64,000 nucleotides of DNA from CADEEN01 sp963738425. GTDB taxonomy: Bacteria; Pseudomonadota; Gammaproteobacteria; Burkholderiales; Burkholderiaceae_C. The translations under genes were made by a program, and so were the position numbers. The DNA lies in NCBI GenBank assembly GCA_963738425.1, contig CAVTWT010000009.1, forward strand, positions 1-64,000, given 5' to 3'. Below are positions 55,896-63,604 of this stretch, piece after piece. The notes under the pieces are model-generated. The model ran no database searches, was not told the DNA's origin, and saw only the letters and a list, made by a program, of their open reading frames with translations. Each line of letters opens with the position of its first letter. The first letter of the stretch is position 1.

Positions 55896-56819
55896 TCAGC
55901 GGTTCAAGATGGCAAGCGCGTTCTTCGCCGCGGCCACGCCCATCTTCACGTAGGCGTCTGCGGTGACGCCGCCGATGTGCGGGCTGAGCGTGATGCGCGC
56001 TTCGCCGTGAAAGGCGTGCGGCGCGGTCATCGGCTCGACGGCAAAGCTGTCGAGGCCGGCTGCGGCCACATGACCCGAGCGCACTGCGTCGAGCAGCGCG
56101 CCTTCGTCGATCAACCCACCGCGCGCGGTGTTGACGATGATCACGCCCTGCTTGCATGCCGCCAGCGTCTGCGCGTTCACCAGCTTCGCGTTGTCGGCGG
56201 TCAGCGGACAGTGCAGCGAGATGGCGTCGGCCTCGCGCCAGATCGTCTCCAGATCTGCCTTCTCGATGGTTGGCGGCAGATCCTTCGCATAGGGGTCGAA
56301 GCCGAGCACGCGCATGCCCATCGCATCGGCCACACGGGCGAATCGAAGGCCGATCGCACCGAGGCCGATGACGCCGACCGTGCGGCCCTCGAGCTCCACG
56401 CTCTTGTGCGTGGCCTTGTCCCAATGCCCGGCGTGCATGCGCCCATTGAGCGTCACGACGGACTTGGCGCACGCCAGCAGCAACGCGAGCGCCTGCTCGG
56501 CCACCGCCGCCGCGTTCGCCCCGGCCGCGGCGACGACTTCGACGCCCCGCGCCTTCGCGGCCACCTTGTCGATCGTGTCGGTGCCGCTGCCGTGCTTGGA
56601 GATGACCTTCAGGCTGGGGGCCGCATCCATCGCCGCCGCGCCCACCTTGCTGTAGCGCACGATGATCGCCACCGGGTCGTGCTGCTTGCACAAAGCGACC
56701 ACGTCGTCCTCGGTCGGTGTCTTGCCGGCGAAGAGCACTTCGTAGTCGCCGAGCAGCGCCAGCGCGTCGCTTGCCAGGTCGGCCCCGGTGACCAGGAAGA
56801 CGGGCTTCTTCACGACCAT
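55896..56819 (-). CDS. D-2-hydroxyacid dehydrogenase (3-phosphoglycerate dehydrogenase-like)
   Basis: 307 residues, intact. The NAD-binding loop is VGVIGLGAIGLRFARVADAM near residue 148; the catalytic Arg is in VNTARGGLIDEGALLDAV, the Glu in DSFAVEPMTAPHAF, and the His in LSPHIGGVTADAY. ATG 56819 is preceded by GGAGGCTCCCA; that GGAGG lies at the edge of a 52-bp repeat. It reduces or oxidises a 2-oxo/2-hydroxy acid. Between the lactonase, the RraA-like aldolase and two Bug proteins it probably handles a sugar-derived hydroxy acid rather than serine synthesis. Confidence 0.9.
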   Translation of the reverse strand: MVVKKPVFLVTGADLASDALALLGDYEVLFAGKTPTEDDVVALCKQHDPVAIIVRYSKVGAAAMDAAPSLKVISKHGSGTDTIDKVAAKARGVEVVAAAGANAAAVAEQALALLLACAKSVVTLNGRMHAGHWDKATHKSVELEGRTVGVIGLGAIGLRFARVADAMGMRVLGFDPYAKDLPPTIEKADLETIWREADAISLHCPLTADNAKLVNAQTLAACKQGVIIVNTARGGLIDEGALLDAVRSGHVAAAGLDSFAVEPMTAPHAFHGEARITLSPHIGGVTADAYVKMGVAAAKNALAILNR

Positions 56820-56828
56820 TGGGAGCCT

Positions 56829-56943
56829 CCGTGCTTCGCACTGCGGCGCGTGAGCGCTTCGGAGCGGCCGTGCGCGCTCATTGAGAAGCCACCGTGCTTC
56901 GCACTGCGGCGCGTGAGCGCTTCGGAGCGGCCGTGCGCGCTCA
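56829..56943. repeat. 52-bp direct repeat, period 63, between RraA-type and dehydrogenase genes
   Basis: Two copies beginning CCGTGCTTCGCACTGCGGCG, at 56829-56880 and 56892-56943, are identical apart from flanking bases. On the minus strand copy 2 overlaps the stop codon of the RraA-type gene (56941-56943), and the end of copy 1 supplies the GGAGG ribosome site of the next gene. Each copy has internal palindromic parts, suggesting a REP-type element. Confidence 0.8.
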
Positions 56944-57639
56944 CAGCGTCTCCCCTTCCTTGATCACGCCGGCTGCGCGCAGCGCACCGTCGAGCCAGGC
57001 CGGGCGCAGCGACTTGCGGCTCTTGATGTCGGCGATGCGCTTCGTCTCGGCGTCCACTTTCTCGACGGCCAGCGGCAGCATCGCGGCGGCCTTGTCGCGT
57101 TCGATCACGGTCACACCGTCGGCGTCGCCGACGATCAGGTCGCCGGGCTTGACGCAAACGCCGCCGATGGAGATCGGGTGGTTCAGGCGGCCGGGCACGA
57201 ACTTGGTGGGGCCGTTCGGGTTCAGACCGGCGGCGTACATCGGCAGGCCGAGTTCGCGCAGGGCCACGCTGTCGCGCACCGCGCCGTCGATCACCACGGC
57301 GGCCACGCCGAGCGCCACGCACTGCTGGCACATGATTTCGCCCATCAACGCGCTCGACAGATCGCCCTTGCCGTCGACGACGATCACGTCGCCCGGCTTG
57401 GCAATCGCCATCGCCGCATGGATCATCAGGTTGTCGCCGGGACGCACCTCGACCGTCAACGCCGGGCCAGCGAACTTCATCGTTGGCGCGAGCGCCGCGA
57501 TGCGGCCGCTCAGCGCACCGCGACGGCCGGCCACGTCGGCGAGGATCGACGAGGGAAACTGCGCGGCCTGTTCGACGACTCTCGGATCGACGCGCTCGAA
57601 GTCTCGGATCACGTCGGGCAATGCAGCGGCTTGACTCAT
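56941..57639 (-). CDS. RraA-type aldolase/oxaloacetate decarboxylase family protein
   Basis: 232 residues. The RraA fold signature is VVEQAAQFPSSILADVAGRR, then VRPGDNLMIHAAMAIAKPGD and the active-site block GVAAVVIDGAVRDSVALREL. Here the Arg-Asp pair binds the substrate and metal in 4-hydroxy-4-methyl-2-oxoglutarate aldolases. GVCVKPGDLIVGDADGVTVI follows. These enzymes cleave branched 2-oxo acids to pyruvate or decarboxylate oxaloacetate. It is cotranscribed with the hydroxyacid dehydrogenase; the true substrate is not evident. ATG 57639. Intact. Confidence 0.87.
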   Translation of the reverse strand: MSQAAALPDVIRDFERVDPRVVEQAAQFPSSILADVAGRRGALSGRIAALAPTMKFAGPALTVEVRPGDNLMIHAAMAIAKPGDVIVVDGKGDLSSALMGEIMCQQCVALGVAAVVIDGAVRDSVALRELGLPMYAAGLNPNGPTKFVPGRLNHPISIGGVCVKPGDLIVGDADGVTVIERDKAAAMLPLAVEKVDAETKRIADIKSRKSLRPAWLDGALRAAGVIKEGETL

Positions 57640-57720
57640 GGGAATCTCCAGTGGGTGCGGTGGTGGTTGCCGGTGCGAGCCCCGGCGGGCTTGGGCGAGA
57701 GCCCGGGAGAGAAGCGACGT

Positions 57721-58698
57721 TCAGTCGACCTTCGCGCCGGATTCCTTGACGACCTTGCCCCAGCGGGGAATCTCGTCCTTGATCAGGGCAGCGAACTGCT
57801 CGGGCGTGCCGCCGGCCGGATCGGCGCCTTCGTCGCCGAGCTTCTTGCGCAGCTCAGGGCTCTGCAACGCCTTGTTGAACTCGACGTTCAGCTTGGCGAT
57901 CACGTCCTTGGGCGTGCCGGCGGGGGCCAGCAGGCCGAACCACGTCACGGCATCGAAGCCCTTGAAGCCCGACTCGTTGATCGTCGGTACGTTCGGCAGG
58001 TCGTCTACCCGCTTGGCCGACGTCACCGCCAGCGGCCGCAGTTTGTTGTTTCTGATGTGACCGATCAATGTCGGCACCGACGACATGTACAGCTCGACGG
58101 TGCCGCTCATCACATCGGTGAGCGCCTGCGCCGCGCCCTTGTACGGCACGTGTTGCGTGTTGACGCCGGCCGCCTTCTGGAAGAGTTCGCTGGTGAGGTG
58201 CGCGACGGTGCCATTGCCCGGCGAGGCGAAGTTGATCGCGCCCGGCTTGGCCTTGGCGGCATTCACCGCGTCGGCCAGCGTCTTGTACGGCGTGCCTACG
58301 CCGGTGACCATGACCAGCGGCGCATTGGCCACCAGCACGATCGGTGCGAGGTCTTTCTGCGAGTCGTACGGCATCTTCGCGTACAGCGTCGGGTTGATCG
58401 CCAGGTTGCTCGTCTGGCCCAGCACGAGCGTGTAGCCGTCGGCGGGCGATTTGGCCGCCGCGTCGACGCCGAGGTTGCCGCCGGCACCCGGCTTGTTGTC
58501 GATGACGAAAGTCCACCCGGTGGCCGCTGCGACGCGTTGGCTCGTCTCGCGGGCGATGGTGTCGGTCCCGCCGCCCGGTGGGAACGGCACGACGATGCGG
58601 ATCGGCTTGGAAGGCCAGGCTTGCGCGAACGCGCCCGTGGTCAAGGACGCGAGGGTGCTGGCGGCCAGCGCGAGCAGCAGGCGACGAGAAGCTTGCAT
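57721..58698 (-). CDS. Bug family substrate-binding protein
   Basis: 325 residues starting MQASRRLLLALAASTLASLT, with signal peptide cleavage after AFA. Blocks: WPSKPIRIVVPFPPGGGTDT, VIDNKPGAGGNLGVDAAAKS, YTLVLGQTSNLAINPTLYAK, and QHVPYKGAAQALTDVMSGTV. GGAGACAACA precedes the ATG. It is the first gene of the minus operon, 124 bp from the divergent LysR start. Two Bug proteins in one operon suggest two related ligands. Intact. Confidence 0.9.
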   Translation of the reverse strand: MQASRRLLLALAASTLASLTTGAFAQAWPSKPIRIVVPFPPGGGTDTIARETSQRVAAATGWTFVIDNKPGAGGNLGVDAAAKSPADGYTLVLGQTSNLAINPTLYAKMPYDSQKDLAPIVLVANAPLVMVTGVGTPYKTLADAVNAAKAKPGAINFASPGNGTVAHLTSELFQKAAGVNTQHVPYKGAAQALTDVMSGTVELYMSSVPTLIGHIRNNKLRPLAVTSAKRVDDLPNVPTINESGFKGFDAVTWFGLLAPAGTPKDVIAKLNVEFNKALQSPELRKKLGDEGADPAGGTPEQFAALIKDEIPRWGKVVKESGAKVD

Positions 58699-58790
58699 TG
58701 TTGTCTCCGGTTGAATGGAACGCCTCTTCAGGGTTGGGCGTCTCGATGGGCTTCAGTATTGGCCTGCGATCACCTACAGTCCAATCGATA

Positions 58791-58813
58791 GTTTCTTGAA
58801 ACCCATCAATGGG
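58791..58813. promoter_or_regulatory. Adjacent palindromes upstream of LysR gene
   Basis: GTTTC-TT-GAAAC (58791-58802) and CCCAT-CA-ATGGG (58802-58813) lie 10-32 bp before the LysR start and about 100 bp before the divergent Bug gene. They fit a LysR autoregulatory and activation region. Confidence 0.5.
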
Positions 58814-58822
58814 ACTTTTGCA

Positions 58823-59722
58823 ATGGACCTGCGAGATCTGCGCTACTTCGAGACCATCGCCCAGCTGGAGCATCTCGGTCGTGCATCGACAAAACTGCAC
58901 CGGACCCAGCCGGCACTGACGAGCAGCATCCGTCGCCTCGAGGCGGACTGCGGAGTGCCCTTGTTCGAGAGGGCCGGCCGAGGAATACGGCTCACTGCGG
59001 CGGGATCGGTGATGCTGAAGTGGGCACAGCGGATGCGCTTCGATGTCGAAGATGCCAAGCGGGAGCTGGCGGCGATGGGCAAGGGCCTGGCCGGCCATGT
59101 CCGCATCGGCATCGTGCCCACCGCGGCGCAGTTCCTGCTGCCTTCGGTCGCGCGCCAACTGCTTCAGGAGGCACCGGAGGTGACCCTGAGCACCATCGTC
59201 GGGCTCATCGACACGCTCAAGCCGAAGCTGGGCAACGGGGACATTGACCTGATGGTCGGCACCGAGAGTCCGGACGAGGCGGGCTTCGACTCACGCGTGC
59301 TGGCGGAAGACTCGGTCGTGGTCGCGGCCGTGGCCAACCACGAACTGTTTCGTGGCGATCCGACCTTGAGGGACCTGACCCGCTATCGCTGGGCCCTGCA
59401 GCCGTCGGGAGCACCCACGCGCGATTGGCTCGATCACACCTTCGATCGCAAGCACCTGCCGCGGCCGCGCGTCCAGGTCGAATCCACGATGCTGCTCGTC
59501 CTCCCGGCACTCATCGCGCAGACCGGACTGTTGAGCTTCATCTCACGCCAGCACTTGGGCAGGAACGTTGGCAAGTCGGGGTTGAAGGAGGTTCCGGTCA
59601 AGGAGGCCGTCATGCGCCGACGACTCGTCGTCAGCTACCGCACCAACAGCTTTGTCTCACCAGCAGCGTTGCGCACCATTGAGCTGTTCGCGGCTCAGCG
59701 CAACGGCGGCATTGCCTTGTGA
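58823..59722 (+). CDS. LysR family transcriptional regulator
   Basis: 299 residues from ATG 58823 (MDLRDLRYFETIAQLEHLGR). The helix-turn-helix ASTKLHRTQPALTSSIRRLE lies at residues 21-40, with LFERAGRGIRLTAAG following. The inducer domain contains RIGIVPTAAQFLLPSVARQL. It is divergent from the Bug-RraA-dehydrogenase-lactonase operon and is its probable activator. An earlier in-frame start would lengthen the protein into the palindromes, so 58823 is preferred. Intact. Confidence 0.92.
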   Translation: MDLRDLRYFETIAQLEHLGRASTKLHRTQPALTSSIRRLEADCGVPLFERAGRGIRLTAAGSVMLKWAQRMRFDVEDAKRELAAMGKGLAGHVRIGIVPTAAQFLLPSVARQLLQEAPEVTLSTIVGLIDTLKPKLGNGDIDLMVGTESPDEAGFDSRVLAEDSVVVAAVANHELFRGDPTLRDLTRYRWALQPSGAPTRDWLDHTFDRKHLPRPRVQVESTMLLVLPALIAQTGLLSFISRQHLGRNVGKSGLKEVPVKEAVMRRRLVVSYRTNSFVSPAALRTIELFAAQRNGGIAL

Positions 59723-59837
59723 CGCTGGCAACGACCGACCTGCGCCTTCTTCGGAACTGAGTACGACGTCCAGGCCAAGCGACCGCTGTCTGGACGATGT
59801 CGAGGCTGAACGCTCGTGGCCGCAAGCCGCTCCAGCC

Positions 59838-60500
59838 TCACGCTGTCGTACTCGGCCTGTACCCCTCCAGCGCCGCAATCACTTCCTCATCGCTGACCTG
59901 CGCGAAGTCCACGTAGTGCAGCCCGATCGCACGAAACGGATCGGGCTCGGCGAGGCAGACGATGCGATCGACTTCGCGCCGCAGCTCCGTCAGCGTGTCG
60001 TGCGGTGCCACCGGCACCGCCAGCACCAGCCGCGCCGCGCCGCGGCGGCGCAGCGCCTTCAAGGCCGCGCGCACCGTCGTGCCGGTGGCGATGCCGTCAT
60101 CGACCACGATCACCGTGGCGCCTTGCACCGGCACGGCCGCGCGGCCGCGCAGGTACAGGGCGCGGCGGCGCTCGATCTCGCGCCACTCGATCTGCGCCTG
60201 CTGGTCGATGTAGGCGCCGCTGGCCCCCGTGGCCGCACTCGTCTCTTCGTCGATCACGACCTCGGGCTGGCCGCCATCGACCACCGCCGCTACCGCCAGC
60301 TCGCTCTGCCACGGCGCGCCGATCTTGCGCACCAGCAGCAGATCGAGCGGCGCGTTCAGGCGCTGCGCAACATGCACCGCCACCGGCACGCCGCCGCGCG
60401 GCAGCGCCAGCACCACGAGCGGGCCGGGCAGGTGTTCGTCGGCAAGGCGCGCCGCCAGCGCGCGGCCGGCTTGATCGCGATTGGCGAAGACGGCCCTCAT
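59838..60500 (-). CDS. Phosphoribosyltransferase family protein
   Basis: 220 residues from ATG 60500 (MRAVFANRDQAGRALAARLA), overlapping the hydrolase stop (ATGA). The PRPP-binding loop is VIVVDDGIATGTTVRAALKA near residue 125; LALPRGGVPVAVHVAQRLNA and LLLVRKIGAPWQSELAVAAV are typical of the predicted phosphoribosyltransferases paired with dienelactone-hydrolase-like proteins. Enzymatic activity in this group is unproven. Its 3' third is duplicated at 49461-49706. Intact. Confidence 0.88.
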   Translation of the reverse strand: MRAVFANRDQAGRALAARLADEHLPGPLVVLALPRGGVPVAVHVAQRLNAPLDLLLVRKIGAPWQSELAVAAVVDGGQPEVVIDEETSAATGASGAYIDQQAQIEWREIERRRALYLRGRAAVPVQGATVIVVDDGIATGTTVRAALKALRRRGAARLVLAVPVAPHDTLTELRREVDRIVCLAEPDPFRAIGLHYVDFAQVSDEEVIAALEGYRPSTTA

Positions 60501-61161
60501 TGCAGCCGCTCCGAAACGTGGCGGATGAACCAGTCGGCCGCCAGATGCGCCACGGCATCGAGCGCGCCGGGCTCTTCGAACAGGTGCGACGCGCCGGGCA
60601 CGATCTCCAGGCGCTTCTCGCAGTGCAGTGCGTGCAGCGCGGCGCGGTTGAGAGGCAAGTACCTCGCTGTCGGCGCCACCGACGATCAGCATCGTCGGCG
60701 CTTGCACGTGCGTCAGCGGGCCCGCAAGATCGGGGCGACCTCCGCGCAGCACCAGCGCGCTGACGCGGCCGGGCCGCAGCGCGGCGGCTTGCAGGGCCGC
60801 GGCGGCACCGGTGCTGGCGCCGAACAGGCCCAGGCGCTGCCCACCCAGAGTCGGACACTTCACCCGGGCCGCGCTCGCGCAGCCAGTCCATGGCTTCGAC
60901 AAGTCGCCGCGTCAGCAACGCAATGTCGAAGACGGCGCGCCGGTCCTGGCATTCATCGGCGTGCAGCAGATCGAACAACAGCGTCGCCAGGCGGTGGTCG
61001 TGCAACACGGCGGCCACGAAGCGGTTGCGCGGGCTGCCGTGGCCGCTGCCGCTGCCGTGGGCAAACACGACCAAGCCGACGGCGTGCGCGGGCCGGACCA
61101 GTTCACCCGGCAGGCCGTGCGGCCCGACTTGCAAGGCATCGTGACTCATCAGAGCGGCCAT
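60497..61161 (-). CDS. Alpha/beta hydrolase (dienelactone hydrolase-like), two frameshifts
   Basis: About 222 residues from ATG 61161 or 61146 (MSHDALQVGPHGLPGELVRP). Oxyanion region VVFAHGSGSGHGSPRNRFVA, nucleophile Ser in GLFGASTGAAAALQAA, acid in MLIVGGADSEVL, and His in VPGASHLFEEPGALD are all visible, but in three frames that switch near 60855 and 60660. It is translationally coupled to the phosphoribosyltransferase, a pairing common in proteobacteria and of unknown role. With two single-base repairs the catalytic triad is complete. Confidence 0.75.
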
Positions 61162-61265
61162 CGCATCCTCATCCAGACCGTGGCAGAAGGCCCACTCTAG
61201 CCAACGCCATGGACGTGGCGTTGACTCGGGTCATGGTGTCAGCACCAGAGGGCCACGCCTGATGA

Positions 61266-61600
61266 GTGCGGGGCGACCTGGTGCGGGCGGACGGTGTGGT
61301 GATCGAAGCGCGCGACTTTCTCGTGAAGGAGGGGAGCCTCACGGGGGAATCGTTCGGGGTGGAAAAGCGCGGCGGTGTGGTAGAGGTCTCGGGCATCGCT
61401 GGCCGCACGCACGAATTGCGTCTACCTCGGCAGCTCGGTGAGGAGCGGCACGAGCCACGGTGCTGCTGTGCGCAACGGCGAGCGAGAGAGTGCTCGCGGA
61501 CGTGGCGGCGCGCATCGCAAGAGCGACGAAGCACGGAGTTCGAGCGAGGGTGCGCGCTCGGCGAGCTGCTGATGCGGTATGCTGGTGTGTGTGGGTGCTG
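61266..61600 (+). pseudogene. Remnant of a P-type cation ATPase
   Basis: The actuator region of a P-type ATPase: GDLVRADGVVIEARDFLVKE leads into GSLTGESFGVEKRGG, with the TGES dephosphorylation motif. Later pieces in other frames read VYLGSSVRSGT, LADVAARIA and RRSTEFERG...LGELLMR, as in MgtA/PMCA-like pumps. There is no phosphorylation (DKTGT) domain and no membrane part. The sequence is broken by several indels and ends in a G-rich tract. It is an isolated fragment, not a functional gene. Confidence 0.7.
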
Positions 61601-61680
61601 AGCAACGCGCGCGGGGGGTGATCGAGTGCGCGGGGTGGAGGTGGGTGTGGAGGGGGAGAGGGGGGGGGGGAGGGAGGGCG
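61600..61680. repeat. G-rich low-complexity tract
   Basis: A purine-rich run with many G-blocks, including eleven consecutive G at 61660-61670, lies between the ATPase remnant and the cytochrome gene end. It could form a G-quadruplex on the plus strand, and is also a likely place for assembly error. Confidence 0.55.
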
Positions 61681-61683
61681 GCG

Positions 61684-62172
61684 CTATGGCACCGGCCGTC
61701 CAGGGCCTTGGCTGCCTTGGGCACGCGCCGACAGGTAGGCGTAAAGATCGACTATGTGCGCGTTGACGCGCGGTTCGCCCTGCCAGGCGGGCATCGTCAA
61801 GCCACCTTGCTGACGCTGCAAAACCTGATCGATCAAGGCCTCTCGCGCGGCGCTCTCGCTGCCCGCCCGCGACGCCGGCAGGTTCCAGTCGTAGCGAAGC
61901 AGCACGAGGTTGACGAAACGGCGCGAGCCCATTTCGCGCACACGCGGCAACAGATCGGGACCACCCGCTGTGCCTATGGCCGCGGGGCCATGGCAACCGG
62001 CGCACTTGTCCTGGAACACGCGCCAGCCGGTATAGACCGAGCCTGGCGGCTTGGCCGCTTGCGCGATCTGCTGCGCCGGCTGCAAGTTCTGCACCTCCAG
62101 CGCGCAGCCTGCCAGGCACAGCAGCGATGTCAATGCAGCGCCGGCAAACATCCGGCAGCGAGCCTCGGTCAT
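61684..62172 (-). CDS. Cytochrome c family lipoprotein
   Basis: 162 residues from ATG 62172 (MTEARCRMFAGAALTSLLCL); this start was chosen because it gives a lipoprotein signal with LAGC and Cys23. One haem c motif, FQDKCAGCHGPAAIG, lies near residue 55, and the distal Met is probably in GLTMPAWQGE. The C-terminal helix HIVDLYAYLSARAQG is typical of class I cytochromes. It probably carries electrons in the periplasm, anchored to a membrane. No partner dehydrogenase is adjacent. Intact. Confidence 0.8.
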   Translation of the reverse strand: MTEARCRMFAGAALTSLLCLAGCALEVQNLQPAQQIAQAAKPPGSVYTGWRVFQDKCAGCHGPAAIGTAGGPDLLPRVREMGSRRFVNLVLLRYDWNLPASRAGSESAAREALIDQVLQRQQGGLTMPAWQGEPRVNAHIVDLYAYLSARAQGSQGPGRPVP

Positions 62173-62600
62173 GGGTAGTTTCTCCGAGCGGCCTCCAGAA
62201 ACGATGAAACCCGCCGCCCCTTGCGAGACGGCGGGTCCGGCGAAGACCCCCGAAACATGTGCGGCCGTTACCAGCTTCCAGTCTTCGGTCTGAGACTTGT
62301 CTTCGTCCTTCACGGCGCCCCGAAGGTTGCCGCGATACGCCTGTTGCCAAGCGGCTCATCTGGCGTCGTCGTTTCGGACTTGACTCCTCAGCGAGAACGC
62401 ATCTGAACGATAGGCCATGCGCGCGGGCATGCATTGAGTTCACTCAACAACGACGCACGCGGCACGCTCACCATTGCGCAACGGGAGTGGGAGGGTTCGC
62501 TGAACACCAACGCCAGATCGGCGCCAGGCATCTCGATGCGTGGTCAATGAGCTGCGAGTCGTTCGATCTTTTCTGTCATCACCTGCAAGGAGATTCATTC
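62173..62600. other. Divergent intergenic region
   Basis: 428 bases between the cytochrome start and the YqjD-like start, without a convincing gene. It holds a hairpin, ACCCGCCG (62209-62216) with CGGCGGGT (62229-62236), and a palindrome TTGAGT-TC-ACTCAA (62434-62447). Promoters for both flanking genes are expected here. Confidence 0.4.
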
Positions 62601-62924
62601 ATGGACACACCCACCACCACGGCAACTCCTGCCACCGACGACCGCATGGCGCACCACCTGCGCACGCTGGCCGACGAAGCCGAGGCGCTGCTCAAGGCCA
62701 CGGCACGCGCTGGCGATGAAAAGGTGGCAGAAACGCGCGAACGCCTGCGCGGTGAAGTGATGCACTTGCGCGAGCGCCTGACCGATCTGGAAGCACAGGC
62801 CGGCACGCAACTCAAGAGCGCCGCGCACCGCACCGACGAGGTGGTGCACGCGCACCCGTACACGGCCATGGGCGCGGCGGCAGCGATCGGCTTGCTTGCC
62901 GGCCTCTTGATCGGTAGACGCTAG
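62601..62924 (+). CDS. DUF883 (ElaB/YqjD) family protein
   Basis: 107 residues with AAGGAG before ATG 62601. A long charged amphipathic helix (LRTLADEAEALLKATARAGD to HLRERLTDLEAQAG) ends in one C-terminal membrane helix, AMGAAAAIGLLAGLLIGRR, with the glycine-rich GLLxGxLxGRR end of the family. E. coli YqjD tethers ribosomes to the inner membrane in stationary phase; the same role is possible. First of a three-gene yqjD-yqjE-like set with no spacing to the next gene. Confidence 0.9.
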   Translation: MDTPTTTATPATDDRMAHHLRTLADEAEALLKATARAGDEKVAETRERLRGEVMHLRERLTDLEAQAGTQLKSAAHRTDEVVHAHPYTAMGAAAAIGLLAGLLIGRR

Positions 62925-63308
62925 GTGGACGGCGCGCACGACGTCGGCGGCTCGGCGCGCCGCGTCGCGGCGACGGTCGTCGAGATCGCGCGCACGCGCA
63001 TCGAACTGGCCGGCACCGAACTGGCCGAAGAGCGATTGCGCATCGCGCGCCAAGCGCTGGCGGCGACGCTGGCCTTGTTCTGCCTCGGCGTCGGGCTCGT
63101 GCTGGCCGTGATCGGCCTGGCCTGGTGGGCCGGGCCGGACCGCGGCGCTTCCGTGCTCGGTGTTGGCGCACTGGTCCTGCTTGCCGCCGCCATCGCCGCA
63201 GCCGGGTGGTGGCGGCGCCTTGTCGCCGGGCGCCCGCCGCTGCTGCACGAGACGTTGACGCAGTTGCGCGCCGACGCACGAGCGCTCGCGCCTGAACGGT
63301 CGACGTGA
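62925..63308 (+). CDS. Phage holin family/YqjE-like membrane protein
   Basis: 127 residues from GTG 62925, directly after the DUF883 stop. An N-terminal helix (RRVAATVVEIARTRIELAGT) precedes two membrane helices (LALFCLGVGLVLAVIGLAWW and ASVLGVGALVLLAAAIAAAG). This is the holin 3-6/YqjE layout regularly found after yqjD genes. Not a phage lysis gene in this setting. Its stop overlaps the next start (GTGA). Confidence 0.85.
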   Translation: MDGAHDVGGSARRVAATVVEIARTRIELAGTELAEERLRIARQALAATLALFCLGVGLVLAVIGLAWWAGPDRGASVLGVGALVLLAAAIAAAGWWRRLVAGRPPLLHETLTQLRADARALAPERST

Positions 63309-63604
63309 CAGCCGACGAGCTGGCCGCGCAACGACGCTTGCTCGCGGCGAACGCGACGCTACAGCGGATTCGCCTGGCGCATGACGTCGATGGATTGCGC
63401 AGCGCCTGCCGGCCGCCGCGCTGGGCGGGCGTTGCCGTGGCCGGCGCCGCATTGGCCGCCGCGTGGTGGGTCCGCGCTCGACACCAGCGCCACGGGCCGC
63501 CGGCTCAGACCGCGGTGCCGGTGTGGGCGCTGCGCGGCCTCACGCTGTGGCGTGCCGTGCGCGCGCTGCGGCGCGTCTGGGTCGCGCAGCGTTCTCGTCC
63601 TTGA
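63305..63604 (+). CDS. Hypothetical protein, YqjK-like position
   Basis: 99 residues from GTG 63305. Leading charged part MTADELAAQRRLLAANATLQ resembles the YqjK start. One membrane segment (WAGVAVAGAALAAAWWVRA) and an Arg-rich C-terminal half (LTLWRAVRALRRVWVAQRSR) follow. Overlap with the holin-like gene and synteny suggest the third member of the yqjDEK set. Its end overlaps the tail of the convergent ligase frame. Confidence 0.6.
   Translation: MTADELAAQRRLLAANATLQRIRLAHDVDGLRSACRPPRWAGVAVAGAALAAAWWVRARHQRHGPPAQTAVPVWALRGLTLWRAVRALRRVWVAQRSRP

Noticed and set aside
56829..56943. CRISPR array
   Set aside because: Only two copies with an 11-base spacer, no cas genes; it is a tandem repeat.
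55089..56963. 624-residue plus-strand open frame opposite the dehydrogenase and Bug genes
   Set aside because: Composition is that of an antisense shadow (Arg/His/Gly-rich), and real genes with full motifs lie on the other strand.
62925..63308. Prophage lysis gene (holin)
   Set aside because: It follows a YqjD-type gene without spacing and matches the chromosomal YqjE arrangement; no other phage genes are present.
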